A stretch of DNA of 64,000 nt, taken from positions 62,001-126,000 of the forward strand of contig CBFCWI010000002.1 of NCBI GenBank assembly GCA_965601685.1, read 5' to 3'. Positions within the stretch are counted from its first letter, which is position 1. Each line of letters opens with the position of its first letter. Origin of the DNA: JANQJD01 sp965601685 (lineage in GTDB: Bacteria; Pseudomonadota; Alphaproteobacteria; Rhodospirillales; Rhodospirillaceae). Below the pieces are notes generated by a model. That model did not search any database, was not told the origin of the DNA, and saw only the letters and a program-made list of their open reading frames with translations. Shown piece by piece: positions 54,623 through 63,742 of the stretch. Position numbers and translations under genes: made by a program.

Positions 54623-56632
54623 ATGTTGACGGCTCTGGCCATTGTGTCGTGTTGCATCTGGGTGTGGCTCCTCTTGTTCCATCAAGGCTTCTGGAAAGCA
54701 GATCAGCATCTAGAAACCGACTCGGGTGGTGGTGAGAGCTGGCCGGCGGTAGTGGTTGTTGTCCCTGCTCGTGATGAGGCGACTATCCTTGATCAGTCTC
54801 TCACTACGGTACTGGCACAGGACTATCAAGGCCAATTCCAGGTGATATTAGTGGACGATCATAGCAATGATGGCACGGCAGTCACAGCCCAGGCCATAGC
54901 CAAAGCTACAGCAAAGACAGAGGGTTATCCAATACTTACAGTGATTCAGAGTGCTGCTGTGCCAGCTGGGTGGACAGGCAAGTTATGGGCATTAACTTGT
55001 GGTCTGCAGCAAGCCGACATGCTGATGCCAGAAGCACACTATGTGCTGCTCACAGATGCGGATATCGCCTACGAACCGTGGGTATTACGGGCCTTAGTCC
55101 GTCAGGCGGAAAAGAACAAGCAAGACTTAGTCTCTGTGATGGCGCTGCTTCGCTGTGCGAGTAGGTGGGAACGGCTACTGATCCCGGCGTTTGTATTCTT
55201 CTTTCAGAAACTCTATCCATTTCCTGCCATTAATAATCCAGTGGACTCAACAGCAGGAGCTGCTGGTGGTTGTATGCTGCTACGGCGTGACACGCTACGG
55301 AGGGCTGGGGATCTCGTGCTGATTCGTGACCGTGTCATTGACGATTGTGCACTAGCACGGCTGATCAAAGCACAGGGCAGTAGTATATGGCTCGGCTTAA
55401 GCGCAGCGGTGCACAGTCTACGTTCTTACGATTCCCTCAAGGGGATTTGGACCATGGTGACTCGCACAGCTTTTGTTCAGCTCGAGTATAAGACCTTGCG
55501 TCTGGTAGGAGTCTTACTAGGCATGGGACTGATCTATCTCGCAGGCCCAGCAGCCCTAGTAGTCGGTGCTATCACAGGTGTATGGAGTATGAGTGCAATA
55601 GGTGTAGTTGTGTGGGTACTCATGGGTGTAGCTTATCGGCCAACACTACGCTTGTACTGTCGTCCGGTGTGGGAGAGCATAGCCCTACCAATCGCGGCAT
55701 GCCTGTACACCGCGATGACGGCTGATTCTGCATTGCGGTTTTGGTTTGGCCATGGCGGACAATGGAAGGGCCGCACCGTGGCTAGTGCAGCCACCAAAGA
55801 CCAGCAGTCGATGCGGGCTGTAGCAGGACGTGCACAGACCTCGTTCTTCTGGGCTATGGCGTTGCTGCGACGTGAACAGCGCGAGGCTATGTTCGCCGTT
55901 TATGCCTTCTGTCGGACAGTAGACGATATTGCCGATGATCTTGCTGATCCAGCAGAACGGCGTGCCGGTCTTAACTTATGGCGGGAGGAATTGGCCTTAC
56001 TCTATGAGGGTAATAAGCCACGCCACCCAATTGCTGTGGCACTAGCAGGAGCCGTGCGCCGTTTTAACCTGCGTTACGAGGATTGCGCGGAGATCATCAA
56101 TGGTGTGGAAATGGATGCGGAAGGACCATTGCAGGCACCGTCACTAGCAACGCTGGATATATACTGTGACCGAGTGGCTAGTGCCGTTGGTCGATTATCA
56201 GTACAGATATTTGGTCTGCCAGCCGGGTCGGGAGATCGTTTATCCCATGCCCTGGGACGGGCGTTACAACTTACCAACATTCTACGCGACCTTTCTGAGG
56301 ATGCTGCATGTGGCCGGTTATATCTGCCGCGCGAGCTTCTAGAAGCCCACGGCATTGCCCATGACCTACCCTTAGTAGAGATGTTAAGGCATCCGGCGTT
56401 GCCAGAAGTCTGTGCGGCTCTAGGAACCATCGCCCGCCGCTATTTTGCAGCGGCAGAACAGGTGTTAGCCGAGTGCCCGCGCCGGCGGGTCAGAGCAGCG
56501 GTTCTGATGAAAGCGGCGTATCAGACCTATCTAGCGCGTCTAGAAACCAGCGGATTCTGTCATCCTGAGCAAAGAATCCGTCTCTCCGGATGGGAAAAAG
56601 TGAGTCTAGTCATTCGTTGTATGCTCATATGA
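54623..56632 (+). CDS. Fused HpnB-type glycosyltransferase / HpnD-type presqualene diphosphate synthase
   Basis: 669 residues made of two complete hopanoid proteins. Residues 1-385: family 2 glycosyltransferase like HpnB, with PARDEA (48-53), DDHS (78-81), DAD (145-147), several membrane helices (about 295-370) and the terminal HGGQWKGR. Residues 405-669: squalene/phytoene synthase fold like HpnD, opening TSFFWAMALLRREQREAMFAVYAFCR, with DDIAD (434-438) and RDLSED (555-560), the two Mg-diphosphate motifs. Normally separate genes in hpnA-E clusters. No hpnC or hpnE is visible next to it. The frame is continuous with no stop at the junction. Confidence 0.85.
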   Translation: MLTALAIVSCCIWVWLLLFHQGFWKADQHLETDSGGGESWPAVVVVVPARDEATILDQSLTTVLAQDYQGQFQVILVDDHSNDGTAVTAQAIAKATAKTEGYPILTVIQSAAVPAGWTGKLWALTCGLQQADMLMPEAHYVLLTDADIAYEPWVLRALVRQAEKNKQDLVSVMALLRCASRWERLLIPAFVFFFQKLYPFPAINNPVDSTAGAAGGCMLLRRDTLRRAGDLVLIRDRVIDDCALARLIKAQGSSIWLGLSAAVHSLRSYDSLKGIWTMVTRTAFVQLEYKTLRLVGVLLGMGLIYLAGPAALVVGAITGVWSMSAIGVVVWVLMGVAYRPTLRLYCRPVWESIALPIAACLYTAMTADSALRFWFGHGGQWKGRTVASAATKDQQSMRAVAGRAQTSFFWAMALLRREQREAMFAVYAFCRTVDDIADDLADPAERRAGLNLWREELALLYEGNKPRHPIAVALAGAVRRFNLRYEDCAEIINGVEMDAEGPLQAPSLATLDIYCDRVASAVGRLSVQIFGLPAGSGDRLSHALGRALQLTNILRDLSEDAACGRLYLPRELLEAHGIAHDLPLVEMLRHPALPEVCAALGTIARRYFAAAEQVLAECPRRRVRAAVLMKAAYQTYLARLETSGFCHPEQRIRLSGWEKVSLVIRCMLI

Positions 56633-57164
56633 TGCCAGGCCTAGAGAGGCGAGAATGAGGGGCTATCCTGCAAGCAAGGCCTCAGAGCATCTTGCAAGCT
56701 AATCTATAGCGCACTATTCTCGCGGTAAAAATCTCAGGATGCCAGTCAGGATGCCAGGGATGAGCTGCGTTTGGCGACCGCTCTGCTCAATTGATGAATC
56801 TAGATTCTGAGAGAACATCCCAAAAACTCGTTCAAGGAAGATGCCACAAGATGCTGGCCACTTCTTGTACCGCTTGCTAGCCGTGTATCTACTAGGATCT
56901 ACTAGGCGGGGAGAAGACGGCCACACCAGCCAGACTGGTTGAGCGAGCGGCGGCAAAACAAAAAGTAGCAAGAGTCGTTTGGCTCTCAAAGTACGAAAAG
57001 CTATTGTTGCAACTATCATCTCTCATCTCTCGGAAAGAATCCCACCGGGTGTGTCTGTGAGATGGAGAGATGATTATTCCAGGGATGGAACTGTTTTTGT
57101 TCATGTTATAGACAAGAAGTTTCAAAGACAATACCCACCGCTATACCCCCACCTGATTGAACCT
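56633..57164. other. Gap after the hopanoid fusion gene with two tandem duplications
   Basis: No gene recognised; hpnE, often next, was looked for and not seen. Two perfect head-to-tail duplications: TCAGGATGCCAG twice at 56734-56757 and ATCTACTAGG twice at 56887-56906. Confidence 0.5.
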
Positions 57165-58046
57165 TCATTCAGGCCCTGGCGCCAAGGCCTGCAGACACTG
57201 TAAGACAGTCATTACTTCATCGGGATTTTCAACACGAAAGTCTGCGGTTGTCAGCCGATCGTGATCGGCAGCCCCTGCCACGATGACGCCCAGTCCGTGG
57301 CCCTTGAGTCTTGAGAAGGCATGCTCATCAGTGACATCGTCACCAAAAAAAATGGGAACGATATCACTCTTATCGAGGCCGAGTTCTGTGACGATCCACA
57401 GCACCGCTTTGCCCTTGTCCCAATCTAAGTTTGGTTGGAGTTCATAAACCATCTTACCCGTAGTCAGTTTCACATACGGATGTTCCGCTTTGAGCAGCTG
57501 ACTCACCACATCCTGAACTGTCTCAACATGGTCAGGGGGTACATGCCGGCTATGCACGGCAACAGTAAAACGTTTGCGTTCAATCAAGCTACCAGGCACA
57601 GAGGCTAGTCTGTGGCGGAGAACAGCCACCATGCGGTCAAGCAAAGCCTGATCGTGGAATACACCACCATGTTCAGGAACCCGTCCGTCAGGCAATATGA
57701 TATCAAAACCATGACTACCAGCATAAATAAGATTCGGTAGGCCTACTAAATGCTCAACCTCCAAACGATCTCGGCCGGAGACAATAGCCACAAGACACCG
57801 TTCAGCCAGAGCAGCAACAGCAGTACGGGCTGCCCAAGAGAGACGAGCCATGTCTGGTCGTGGCACAATGGGCGTCAATGTACCATCAAAATCTAGGAAG
57901 ACAGCTGGCTGCCGTGGACTGATTCTAGCTTGGAAACGATCGAATGCCGTTACGGCAGAAGGCAAGGCATGCACTGGTTGCTGCCCCGGTAGAGAGGGAT
58001 TCCCGGCCGGGAATCCCTCGATGTGTCCATTAGTTATTAGTGACAT
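57165..58046 (-). CDS. otsB: Trehalose-6-phosphate phosphatase
   Basis: Releases trehalose from trehalose 6-phosphate. 293 residues, HAD superfamily: nucleophile motif LDFDGTLTP (51-59), VSGR (about 95), GSHGFD near 117, a lysine in WDKGKA, and GDDVTDE (about 238-244). The N-terminal ~35 residues precede the domain and are encoded in part by a 26-base perfect palindrome. otsA is not nearby. Trehalose can serve as osmoprotectant or carbon store. Confidence 0.94.
   Translation of the reverse strand: MSLITNGHIEGFPAGNPSLPGQQPVHALPSAVTAFDRFQARISPRQPAVFLDFDGTLTPIVPRPDMARLSWAARTAVAALAERCLVAIVSGRDRLEVEHLVGLPNLIYAGSHGFDIILPDGRVPEHGGVFHDQALLDRMVAVLRHRLASVPGSLIERKRFTVAVHSRHVPPDHVETVQDVVSQLLKAEHPYVKLTTGKMVYELQPNLDWDKGKAVLWIVTELGLDKSDIVPIFFGDDVTDEHAFSRLKGHGLGVIVAGAADHDRLTTADFRVENPDEVMTVLQCLQALAPGPE
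57994..58019. repeat. 26-base perfect palindrome inside the start of otsB
   Basis: Two 13-base arms meet without a spacer; one arm reads GAGGGATTCCCGG. On the minus strand it begins nine codons after the otsB ATG, so the mRNA could fold a very stable hairpin at the ribosome entry zone, or it could bind a dimeric protein. Confidence 0.8.
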
Positions 58047-58330
58047 ATATCTGCAACTCTTAAGATTATATATGGATCCCGCTTATGGCTTCTTGGGCGG
58101 CGCCTAGTAGCGCTCTGTTCTCTCTCTTCCATTACAAAGCACCAGCATGGCCGTTCCGACACGCGCCCAGCAGTTATTGCTAGCCCATCCGATTCAAGCA
58201 GTAAAGGTATACTGCCCGTCTTGGAGCAGAGAGGCTTGCGCAAGAAGTGAGATTGAGATTGAATCACGGTGTTGGCGACTGATCTGGCTGCTAGGTGACT
58301 GAGGACTGTGAACAAGATTCCGCACCGATC

Positions 58331-60163
58331 TCATGAGTATAGGTTTTTCTTCTGTATGCGCGCCGCACGCCGCCGTTCGCGCGGATCAAGGTATCGCTTA
58401 CGTAGCCGGAGGCTCTTCGGTGTCACCTCAACTAATTCTCCCTCCGCAATATAAGCTAAAGCTTCTTCTAGCGACATCTGTCTAGGTGGTACGAGACGGA
58501 TAGAATCGTCTCTGCTGGCAGCGCGGAAGTTTGTAAGCTGCTTAGTGCGTAAGGGATTCACTTCTAGGTCGTCGCCCCGGCTGTGCTCGCCGATGATCAT
58601 GCCCTGGTAGACTCTCGTACCCGGATGAATAAACAAAGTCCCCCGTTCCTCCAGATTCCACAGCGCATAGCTCACTGCGAGACCACTTGCACCAGCGACT
58701 AAAACTCCCACATGACGTCCCTCAATACAACCCTTGTAGGGGGCATAGCCATGGTAGAGACGGTTGATGATACCAGTACCACGAGTATCCGTCAGAAACT
58801 CACTGCGATAGCCAATGAGACCACGAGACGGCGCATGGAAAACAAGGCGGGCTCTACCCCTGCCTGATGGCTTCAAACTCGCTAACTCCGCCTTGCGGCG
58901 ATTCATTTTTTTCACTACCACGCCAACAAATTCATCGTCAACGTCGATGAGAATCTCCTCGATAGGCTCGTGTAATAGCCCGTCAGCCCCCGTTATGAAC
59001 AGCACACGAGGCTGCGAAATGGACAATTCAAATCCTTCACGGCGCATGGTTTCAATTAAGATACCGAGCTGCAGTTCCCCACGACCAGCGACTTCGAAAG
59101 TATCCCTGTCGGTGCTCTCGGTAACGCGGATGGCAATATTGCCTTCTGCCTCTCGTTGCAGACGGGTACGAATTATTCTGCTTGTTACTTTGTCACCCTC
59201 ACAACCAGCTAGAGGACTATCATTAACGGAGAACGTCATGGCGAGCGTTGGCGGATCAATTGGTATGGCGGGCAGAGGAAAAGTCACTTCTAGTGCACAG
59301 AGAGTGTCAGAAACTGTGGCTTTCCCCAGGCCTGCAATGGCCACGATGTCACCAGCCGCGACTTCTGCAACTGGCACACGGTCAAGGCCACGGAATGACA
59401 GCAGTTTCACGGCCCGTGCCTGTTCCAAATCCGGCCTATCACGTCTTATAGCTTTGATCGGCATATTGACTCGCACCACACCGGTATGAATGCGGCCGCT
59501 TAATACCCGCCCTAAATAAGGATCGTATTCCAGTGTTGTCACCAGCATGGTAAAAGGGGCTGTCTGGTCGCAAGCTGGAGGTGGGACATGGCGGAGGATC
59601 AGATCCAACAGGGGCGTCAGATCCCTCCGTTCTGTCTTCTCGAGATTTTGCACAGCCCAGCCGTCGCGGCCAGATGCGTAGAGCGTCGGGAAATCGAGCT
59701 GTGCATCATTAGCGTCTAGCATAGCAAACAAATCAAAAATATCATTGTGAACCTGGTCAGGCCTAGCATCTGCCCGATCGACCTTATTGATGATGACAAT
59801 GGGGCAAAATTGCAAGCCCAGTGCCTTCTGAACCACGAATTTTGTCTGTGGCAGAGGTCCTTCAGCGGCATCTACCAATACCACTACACCGTCCACCATA
59901 GACAGGATACGTTCTACCTCTCCCCCGAGATCGGCATGACCTGGTGTATCAATAATATTGATCTTCACACCTTGCCAATCCACTGAGGTACACTTGGCAA
60001 GTATGGTAATACCGCGTTCACGTTCAAGATCATTGTAGTCAAGGGCATGCTCCCAGAGCTGTTGACTGTTGCGCAAGCTGTTTCTTTGTTTAAGAAGATT
60101 GCTGACAAGTGTTGTTTTGCCATGGTCAACATGGGCAATGATAGCAACGTTACGAACATCCAT
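58331..60163 (-). CDS. typA: GTP-binding protein TypA/BipA
   Basis: 610 residues. Translational GTPase: AHVDHGKTT (10-18), DTPGHADLGGE (about 75-85), NKVDR (about 129-133), EF-G-like domains III and V, and the TypA-specific C-terminal domain. Binds ribosomes and aids growth under stress or at low temperature. Separated by 28 bases from the kinase gene upstream, so possibly one transcript. The 284 bases between its end and otsB show no gene. Confidence 0.97.
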   Translation of the reverse strand: MDVRNVAIIAHVDHGKTTLVSNLLKQRNSLRNSQQLWEHALDYNDLERERGITILAKCTSVDWQGVKINIIDTPGHADLGGEVERILSMVDGVVVLVDAAEGPLPQTKFVVQKALGLQFCPIVIINKVDRADARPDQVHNDIFDLFAMLDANDAQLDFPTLYASGRDGWAVQNLEKTERRDLTPLLDLILRHVPPPACDQTAPFTMLVTTLEYDPYLGRVLSGRIHTGVVRVNMPIKAIRRDRPDLEQARAVKLLSFRGLDRVPVAEVAAGDIVAIAGLGKATVSDTLCALEVTFPLPAIPIDPPTLAMTFSVNDSPLAGCEGDKVTSRIIRTRLQREAEGNIAIRVTESTDRDTFEVAGRGELQLGILIETMRREGFELSISQPRVLFITGADGLLHEPIEEILIDVDDEFVGVVVKKMNRRKAELASLKPSGRGRARLVFHAPSRGLIGYRSEFLTDTRGTGIINRLYHGYAPYKGCIEGRHVGVLVAGASGLAVSYALWNLEERGTLFIHPGTRVYQGMIIGEHSRGDDLEVNPLRTKQLTNFRAASRDDSIRLVPPRQMSLEEALAYIAEGELVEVTPKSLRLRKRYLDPRERRRAARIQKKNLYS

Positions 60164-60190
60164 CTTTATATCTTCTTTACAGATCTTGTT

Positions 60191-61204
60191 TTACCAAGAT
60201 AGATCTCGCAATTCTGGTAAACGCATTTTTGCTAAATCTACTAAAGACTGTATTGGGCGCACGCCAAAATGGCTGATGACCTCTGCAGCACAGAGACTGC
60301 CAAGGCGGGCACAGAGGGCAGCGGGCCTATCACGAGTCAATCCATACAGAAACCCAGCAGCGAAGAGATCTCCAGCCCCGGTAGTATCAACTATACTAGT
60401 CACCGGCTCTGCACAGATGACATGAACCGAATCTGTCGTGGCAATGACCGAGCCTTTTTCACCACGCGTAAGCGCGACAGTTGTACCATATTCCCGTGCT
60501 GCGCGTAACGCTTCATCAAAAGTAGATACCTGATAGAGAGACATGATTTCTATTTCATTAGCAAATAAGATATCTATATGATAGCGTACCCAATCGAGGA
60601 ACTCCGCCCTATGGCGGTCTACGCATAGGCAATCAGACAGTGAGAGGGCGACCTTGCCTCCGCTTGCCAGGGCCGCTTGAGCGGCCCTTTGCATCACCTC
60701 CTTAGCTCTAGGGAGATCCCACTGGTAGCCTTCCAGATAAGTGATCTGGGCACTTTGCACTAGATCAAGGTCGATATCATCCGGTTGCAGGGTGAGGCAA
60801 GCACCGAGGTAAGTGTTCATGGTTCGTTGGGCATCAGGTGTGACGAGCACCAGACAGTAGGCAGTGGATGGGCCTCCTTGGAGCAAACTTGTCGTGAAGT
60901 GCACGCCACAGGAATTGATCTCATCGGAAAATGCTCGGCCCAATGGATCGTCTGCCACTTTGCCTATAAAAGCTGCTTGCCCCCCCAGTGCTGCGAGTCC
61001 AACAGCAGTGTTAGCAGCAGATCCTCCAGAATATTCTATTGTAGATTGCATATTGTTATATAGGTAATCAGCTTGATCAACGTCGATCAAGCGCATGGTT
61101 CCCTTGCGTAGAGCATGAGTAGTGAGAAAAGCATCATCCACATATGCTAGCACGTCCATGATTGCATTACCTATTGCAACAACATCAAAACGGCTATGAT
61201 TCAT
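60191..61204 (-). CDS. PfkB-family nucleoside (adenosine) kinase
   Basis: 337 residues from the ATG at 61204 (MNHSRFDVVAIGNAIMDVLA). PfkB signatures: GGSAANTAVGLAALGG (about 55-70) and DTTGAGDLFAAGFLYG (about 283-298) with the catalytic Asp. Overall pattern and the NAIMDVLA start fit the alphaproteobacterial adenosine kinase group, which phosphorylates adenosine to AMP; ribokinase-type activity is an alternative. 27 bases upstream of typA on the same strand. Confidence 0.88.
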   Translation of the reverse strand: MNHSRFDVVAIGNAIMDVLAYVDDAFLTTHALRKGTMRLIDVDQADYLYNNMQSTIEYSGGSAANTAVGLAALGGQAAFIGKVADDPLGRAFSDEINSCGVHFTTSLLQGGPSTAYCLVLVTPDAQRTMNTYLGACLTLQPDDIDLDLVQSAQITYLEGYQWDLPRAKEVMQRAAQAALASGGKVALSLSDCLCVDRHRAEFLDWVRYHIDILFANEIEIMSLYQVSTFDEALRAAREYGTTVALTRGEKGSVIATTDSVHVICAEPVTSIVDTTGAGDLFAAGFLYGLTRDRPAALCARLGSLCAAEVISHFGVRPIQSLVDLAKMRLPELRDLSW

Positions 61205-61596
61205 GATAAGCCTATCTGGTAGGATAGCATGTTGAAACCTGTCCAATCTAGTATAGCGCGCATTCCTCACTCGACGATACTGACGTGTCCCGATCAATCA
61301 TGGTGCGGTTCTAGGTCCTTCCAGGGATCTGCACCCTAATGATTCTGTTACCCAGAATGATAGAATGAAGATTCTCATCTAGCTACACGGATCGAAAGGT
61401 GATCAAGCAATGCGCTATGCCGCCCATGTTCATCCTAAGAGGCTAGAGATTCAGAAGTGGTTAACTGACACTGAATCAGTAATGCTCTTTGCATAATATT
61501 ACTATTTTCATTGTATTACTAATGCATACGCGCGCGTACCGCAGGGACACAATACCACTGCACACATGCCTCTAGTAACAGGAACAGAGATTGACC
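61205..61596. other. Divergent gap between kinase gene and cobA
   Basis: No gene seen. A 6-base inverted repeat ATTCTG/CAGAAT with a five-base spacer lies at 61342-61358. I looked for a cobalamin riboswitch and did not find its conserved B12 box. Confidence 0.4.
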
Positions 61597-62361
61597 ATGA
61601 TAGGTCTCACAGGCATGCCACTGCCAGATTTTGCCCCCGGCAGTGTCTGGCTTACAGGAGCGGGTCCCGGTGATCCAGGATTGCTGACAGTACTCGCTCT
61701 TCACGCACTCACCGTAGCAGATGTGATCGTTCATGATGCCTTAGTAGAATCATCGATTCTTGCTCTGGCTCCTCCGACTGTAGAACGGTATGATGTAGGG
61801 AAGCGCAGTGGCCGTATATCGCCTCAGCAGAAGGATATCACCACCATGCTGGTGAGCATGGCTCATCGTGGGCATCGTGTTCTCCGTCTCAAGGGCGGTG
61901 ATCCCTTTATGTTCGGACGCGGCCAAGAAGAAATAGCTGGATTGAGCGCGGCCGGTATTCCGACGCGCGTCATACCAGGCCTCACGTCAGGCATAGCTGG
62001 GCCAGCTGCAGTTGGTATGGCTCTCACTGGGCGTGATAACCAGGCTGTGACCTTCATGACAGGCACAGGCCCGGATGGGGCCGTGCCGTCCCTCGACTGG
62101 CGGGCTCTGGTCAGAGGGGCACAAACTCTAGTATTCTATATGGCTCTGCGCCAACTAGGAGAAATTACACACTGCTTGTCTGCGGCTGGGCTTCCCGCTG
62201 ATGAACCAGTAGCGGTTCTCTGCGAGGCCACGACACCCCGTCAGCAGGTGTTGTTTTCCTCCTTGAGTCAGGTTGCTACTGCAGCTGCTACCCTTCAGCC
62301 ACCAGCCATCGTCGTCATTGGTCCAGGGGCCCGCTGTAGCCTTCCGGCTAATTATCAATAG
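61597..62361 (+). CDS. cobA: Uroporphyrinogen-III C-methyltransferase
   Basis: Dimethylates uroporphyrinogen III to precorrin-2, the branch point to siroheme and cobalamin. 254 residues from the ATG at 61597; a TTG two codons earlier is an alternative. SAM-binding motifs GAGPGDPGLLT (21-31), VHDALV (about 45-50), KRSGRISPQQ (about 69-78) and RLKGGDPFMFGRG (about 98-110) are intact. A single-domain enzyme, not the CysG fusion. No other cobalamin or siroheme genes are in the window. Confidence 0.94.
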   Translation: MIGLTGMPLPDFAPGSVWLTGAGPGDPGLLTVLALHALTVADVIVHDALVESSILALAPPTVERYDVGKRSGRISPQQKDITTMLVSMAHRGHRVLRLKGGDPFMFGRGQEEIAGLSAAGIPTRVIPGLTSGIAGPAAVGMALTGRDNQAVTFMTGTGPDGAVPSLDWRALVRGAQTLVFYMALRQLGEITHCLSAAGLPADEPVAVLCEATTPRQQVLFSSLSQVATAAATLQPPAIVVIGPGARCSLPANYQ

Positions 62362-62362
62362 G

Positions 62363-62396
62363 GAGAGTAGGCGGGCGGCGACCGCCGCTGACTCTC
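62363..62396 (+). terminator. Strong GC hairpin after cobA
   Basis: Outer stem GAGAGT/ACTCTC (62363-62368, 62391-62396) and inner stem GCGG/CCGC, beginning right after the cobA stop. The T-run is poor, so termination is likely but not certain. Lies between convergent cobA and rpiA. Confidence 0.55.
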
Positions 62397-62504
62397 TTCC
62401 TAGAGGTGTCTCAAGTGATGAAAGAGTGGAAAATTCACACAAAAAATCAAAAATACGACACAGTCTAAAATAGCTGTATAACTAAAAATCAATGATTCTT
62501 TAAA

Positions 62505-63182
62505 TCAAGAATCTTTAGAACGAAGTATGACTGTGTCTTCCTTGCCCAGAATTAAGGTATGACAATGGTTCGTGAATAAGCCACTATCGACAACTCCAGT
62601 CACAGCTTTCAACTGAGAGGAGAGTAACTCTGGTTCGTGAATCAAACCAGTAGGACAATCCAGGATGTAATGGCCATTGTCTGTAATGTATGGCTTGCCT
62701 CCGCTGAAGCGCAGAGTCGCTACGATACCCATGTCAGCCAATCGACTCTGGACATGCTTGTACCCGAATCGAATAACTTCTACTGGAAGAGGGAATATAC
62801 CAAGAAGATCGACTAGTTTAGTAGAATCAACGATAATGACTACCCTCTCAGAAATCTCTGCAATGATCTTTTCCCGCAGCAATGCGCCACCGCCGCCTTT
62901 AATCATACGGAATTTATGGTCAATCTCGTCAGCGCCGTCGACAGTAAGATCCAGTCTGTCCACAGAATGAATATCGAGCAACTCGATGCCGAGCGGACGA
63001 CACAACGTGGCAGTCCAGTCCGACGTCGGCACACCACGCACCTTCATCCCCTGCTGAATCTTCTTGCTTAGGGCCTCTAAGAAAAAGGTGACTGTGGAAC
63101 CTGTGCCCAGCCCTAGAACCATACCTGCTTCCACCAGAGCTGCTGCGGCCTCGCCGGCTATTTTCTTCTCTTGCTTTTGCAT
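62505..63182 (-). CDS. rpiA: Ribose-5-phosphate isomerase A
   Basis: 225 residues. GLGTGSTV (24-31), the DGADEID motif with catalytic acid (about 82-88), and KGGGGALLREKI (about 95-106) define RpiA. Interconverts ribose 5-phosphate and ribulose 5-phosphate, which also feeds KdsD. AGGAGT precedes the ATG. Convergent with cobA. Confidence 0.96.
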   Translation of the reverse strand: MQKQEKKIAGEAAAALVEAGMVLGLGTGSTVTFFLEALSKKIQQGMKVRGVPTSDWTATLCRPLGIELLDIHSVDRLDLTVDGADEIDHKFRMIKGGGGALLREKIIAEISERVVIIVDSTKLVDLLGIFPLPVEVIRFGYKHVQSRLADMGIVATLRFSGGKPYITDNGHYILDCPTGLIHEPELLSSQLKAVTGVVDSGLFTNHCHTLILGKEDTVILRSKDS

Positions 63183-63742
63183 ACTCCTGATTCCTGCTGA
63201 TCTCTGTGTAGATATTCTTCCGCTAGGTTCTTTTCCACTCCTGAGAGAAAGAAATCACCAGTAGTGGTCATCTGCGTTTTGAGTTCCCAAGCTGCGCACC
63301 CCCGTTCTGCAATCAGCCACCCAGCGGCACTGCTGTAGTGCTGGTCAAGTACCATATCTGTCTGGCTCTGCCAACACCTAGATAGTGGTTGCTACACACA
63401 CTTCCCTACAATGGGTTTGCCCTGATCGGGAAACACTTAACCCGACACTCACTATACTTGCGATACTGGCCCATCCTCTCGCTAGACATTCCTCAGGAGT
63501 GCACCACAGCCAAGGGGTTGGCGACTAGCTTAGCTGTTCTAATCCTGGTAGGACAGCAGTGTCCATCACACTCAGGACAGCCTACGAGACACAGAGGGAC
63601 TGAAAGGCGCTTGTTTTCTTTGCTGTCACACACTTTACATGTGACATATAATGCCACGTCAACAGGATAGTTGCAATCAGCTACATTTCGTCGATGATAA
63701 CTACAGTTGATGATCTGCCGATCACCTGCAGGAGATTCAGCA
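63183..63742. other. Gap before the cytochrome c gene
   Basis: About 560 bases with no supported gene. A perfect TATAAT lies at 63647-63652, some 90 bases before the cytochrome start, but no good -35 stands 16-18 bases upstream. Confidence 0.4.

Noticed and set aside
58815..59489. 224-codon plus-strand ORF opposite typA
   Set aside because: Antisense shadow of a strongly conserved gene; no ribosome site and composition expected from the opposite strand.
61320..61596. Cobalamin riboswitch before cobA
   Set aside because: No B12 box or conserved core could be found.
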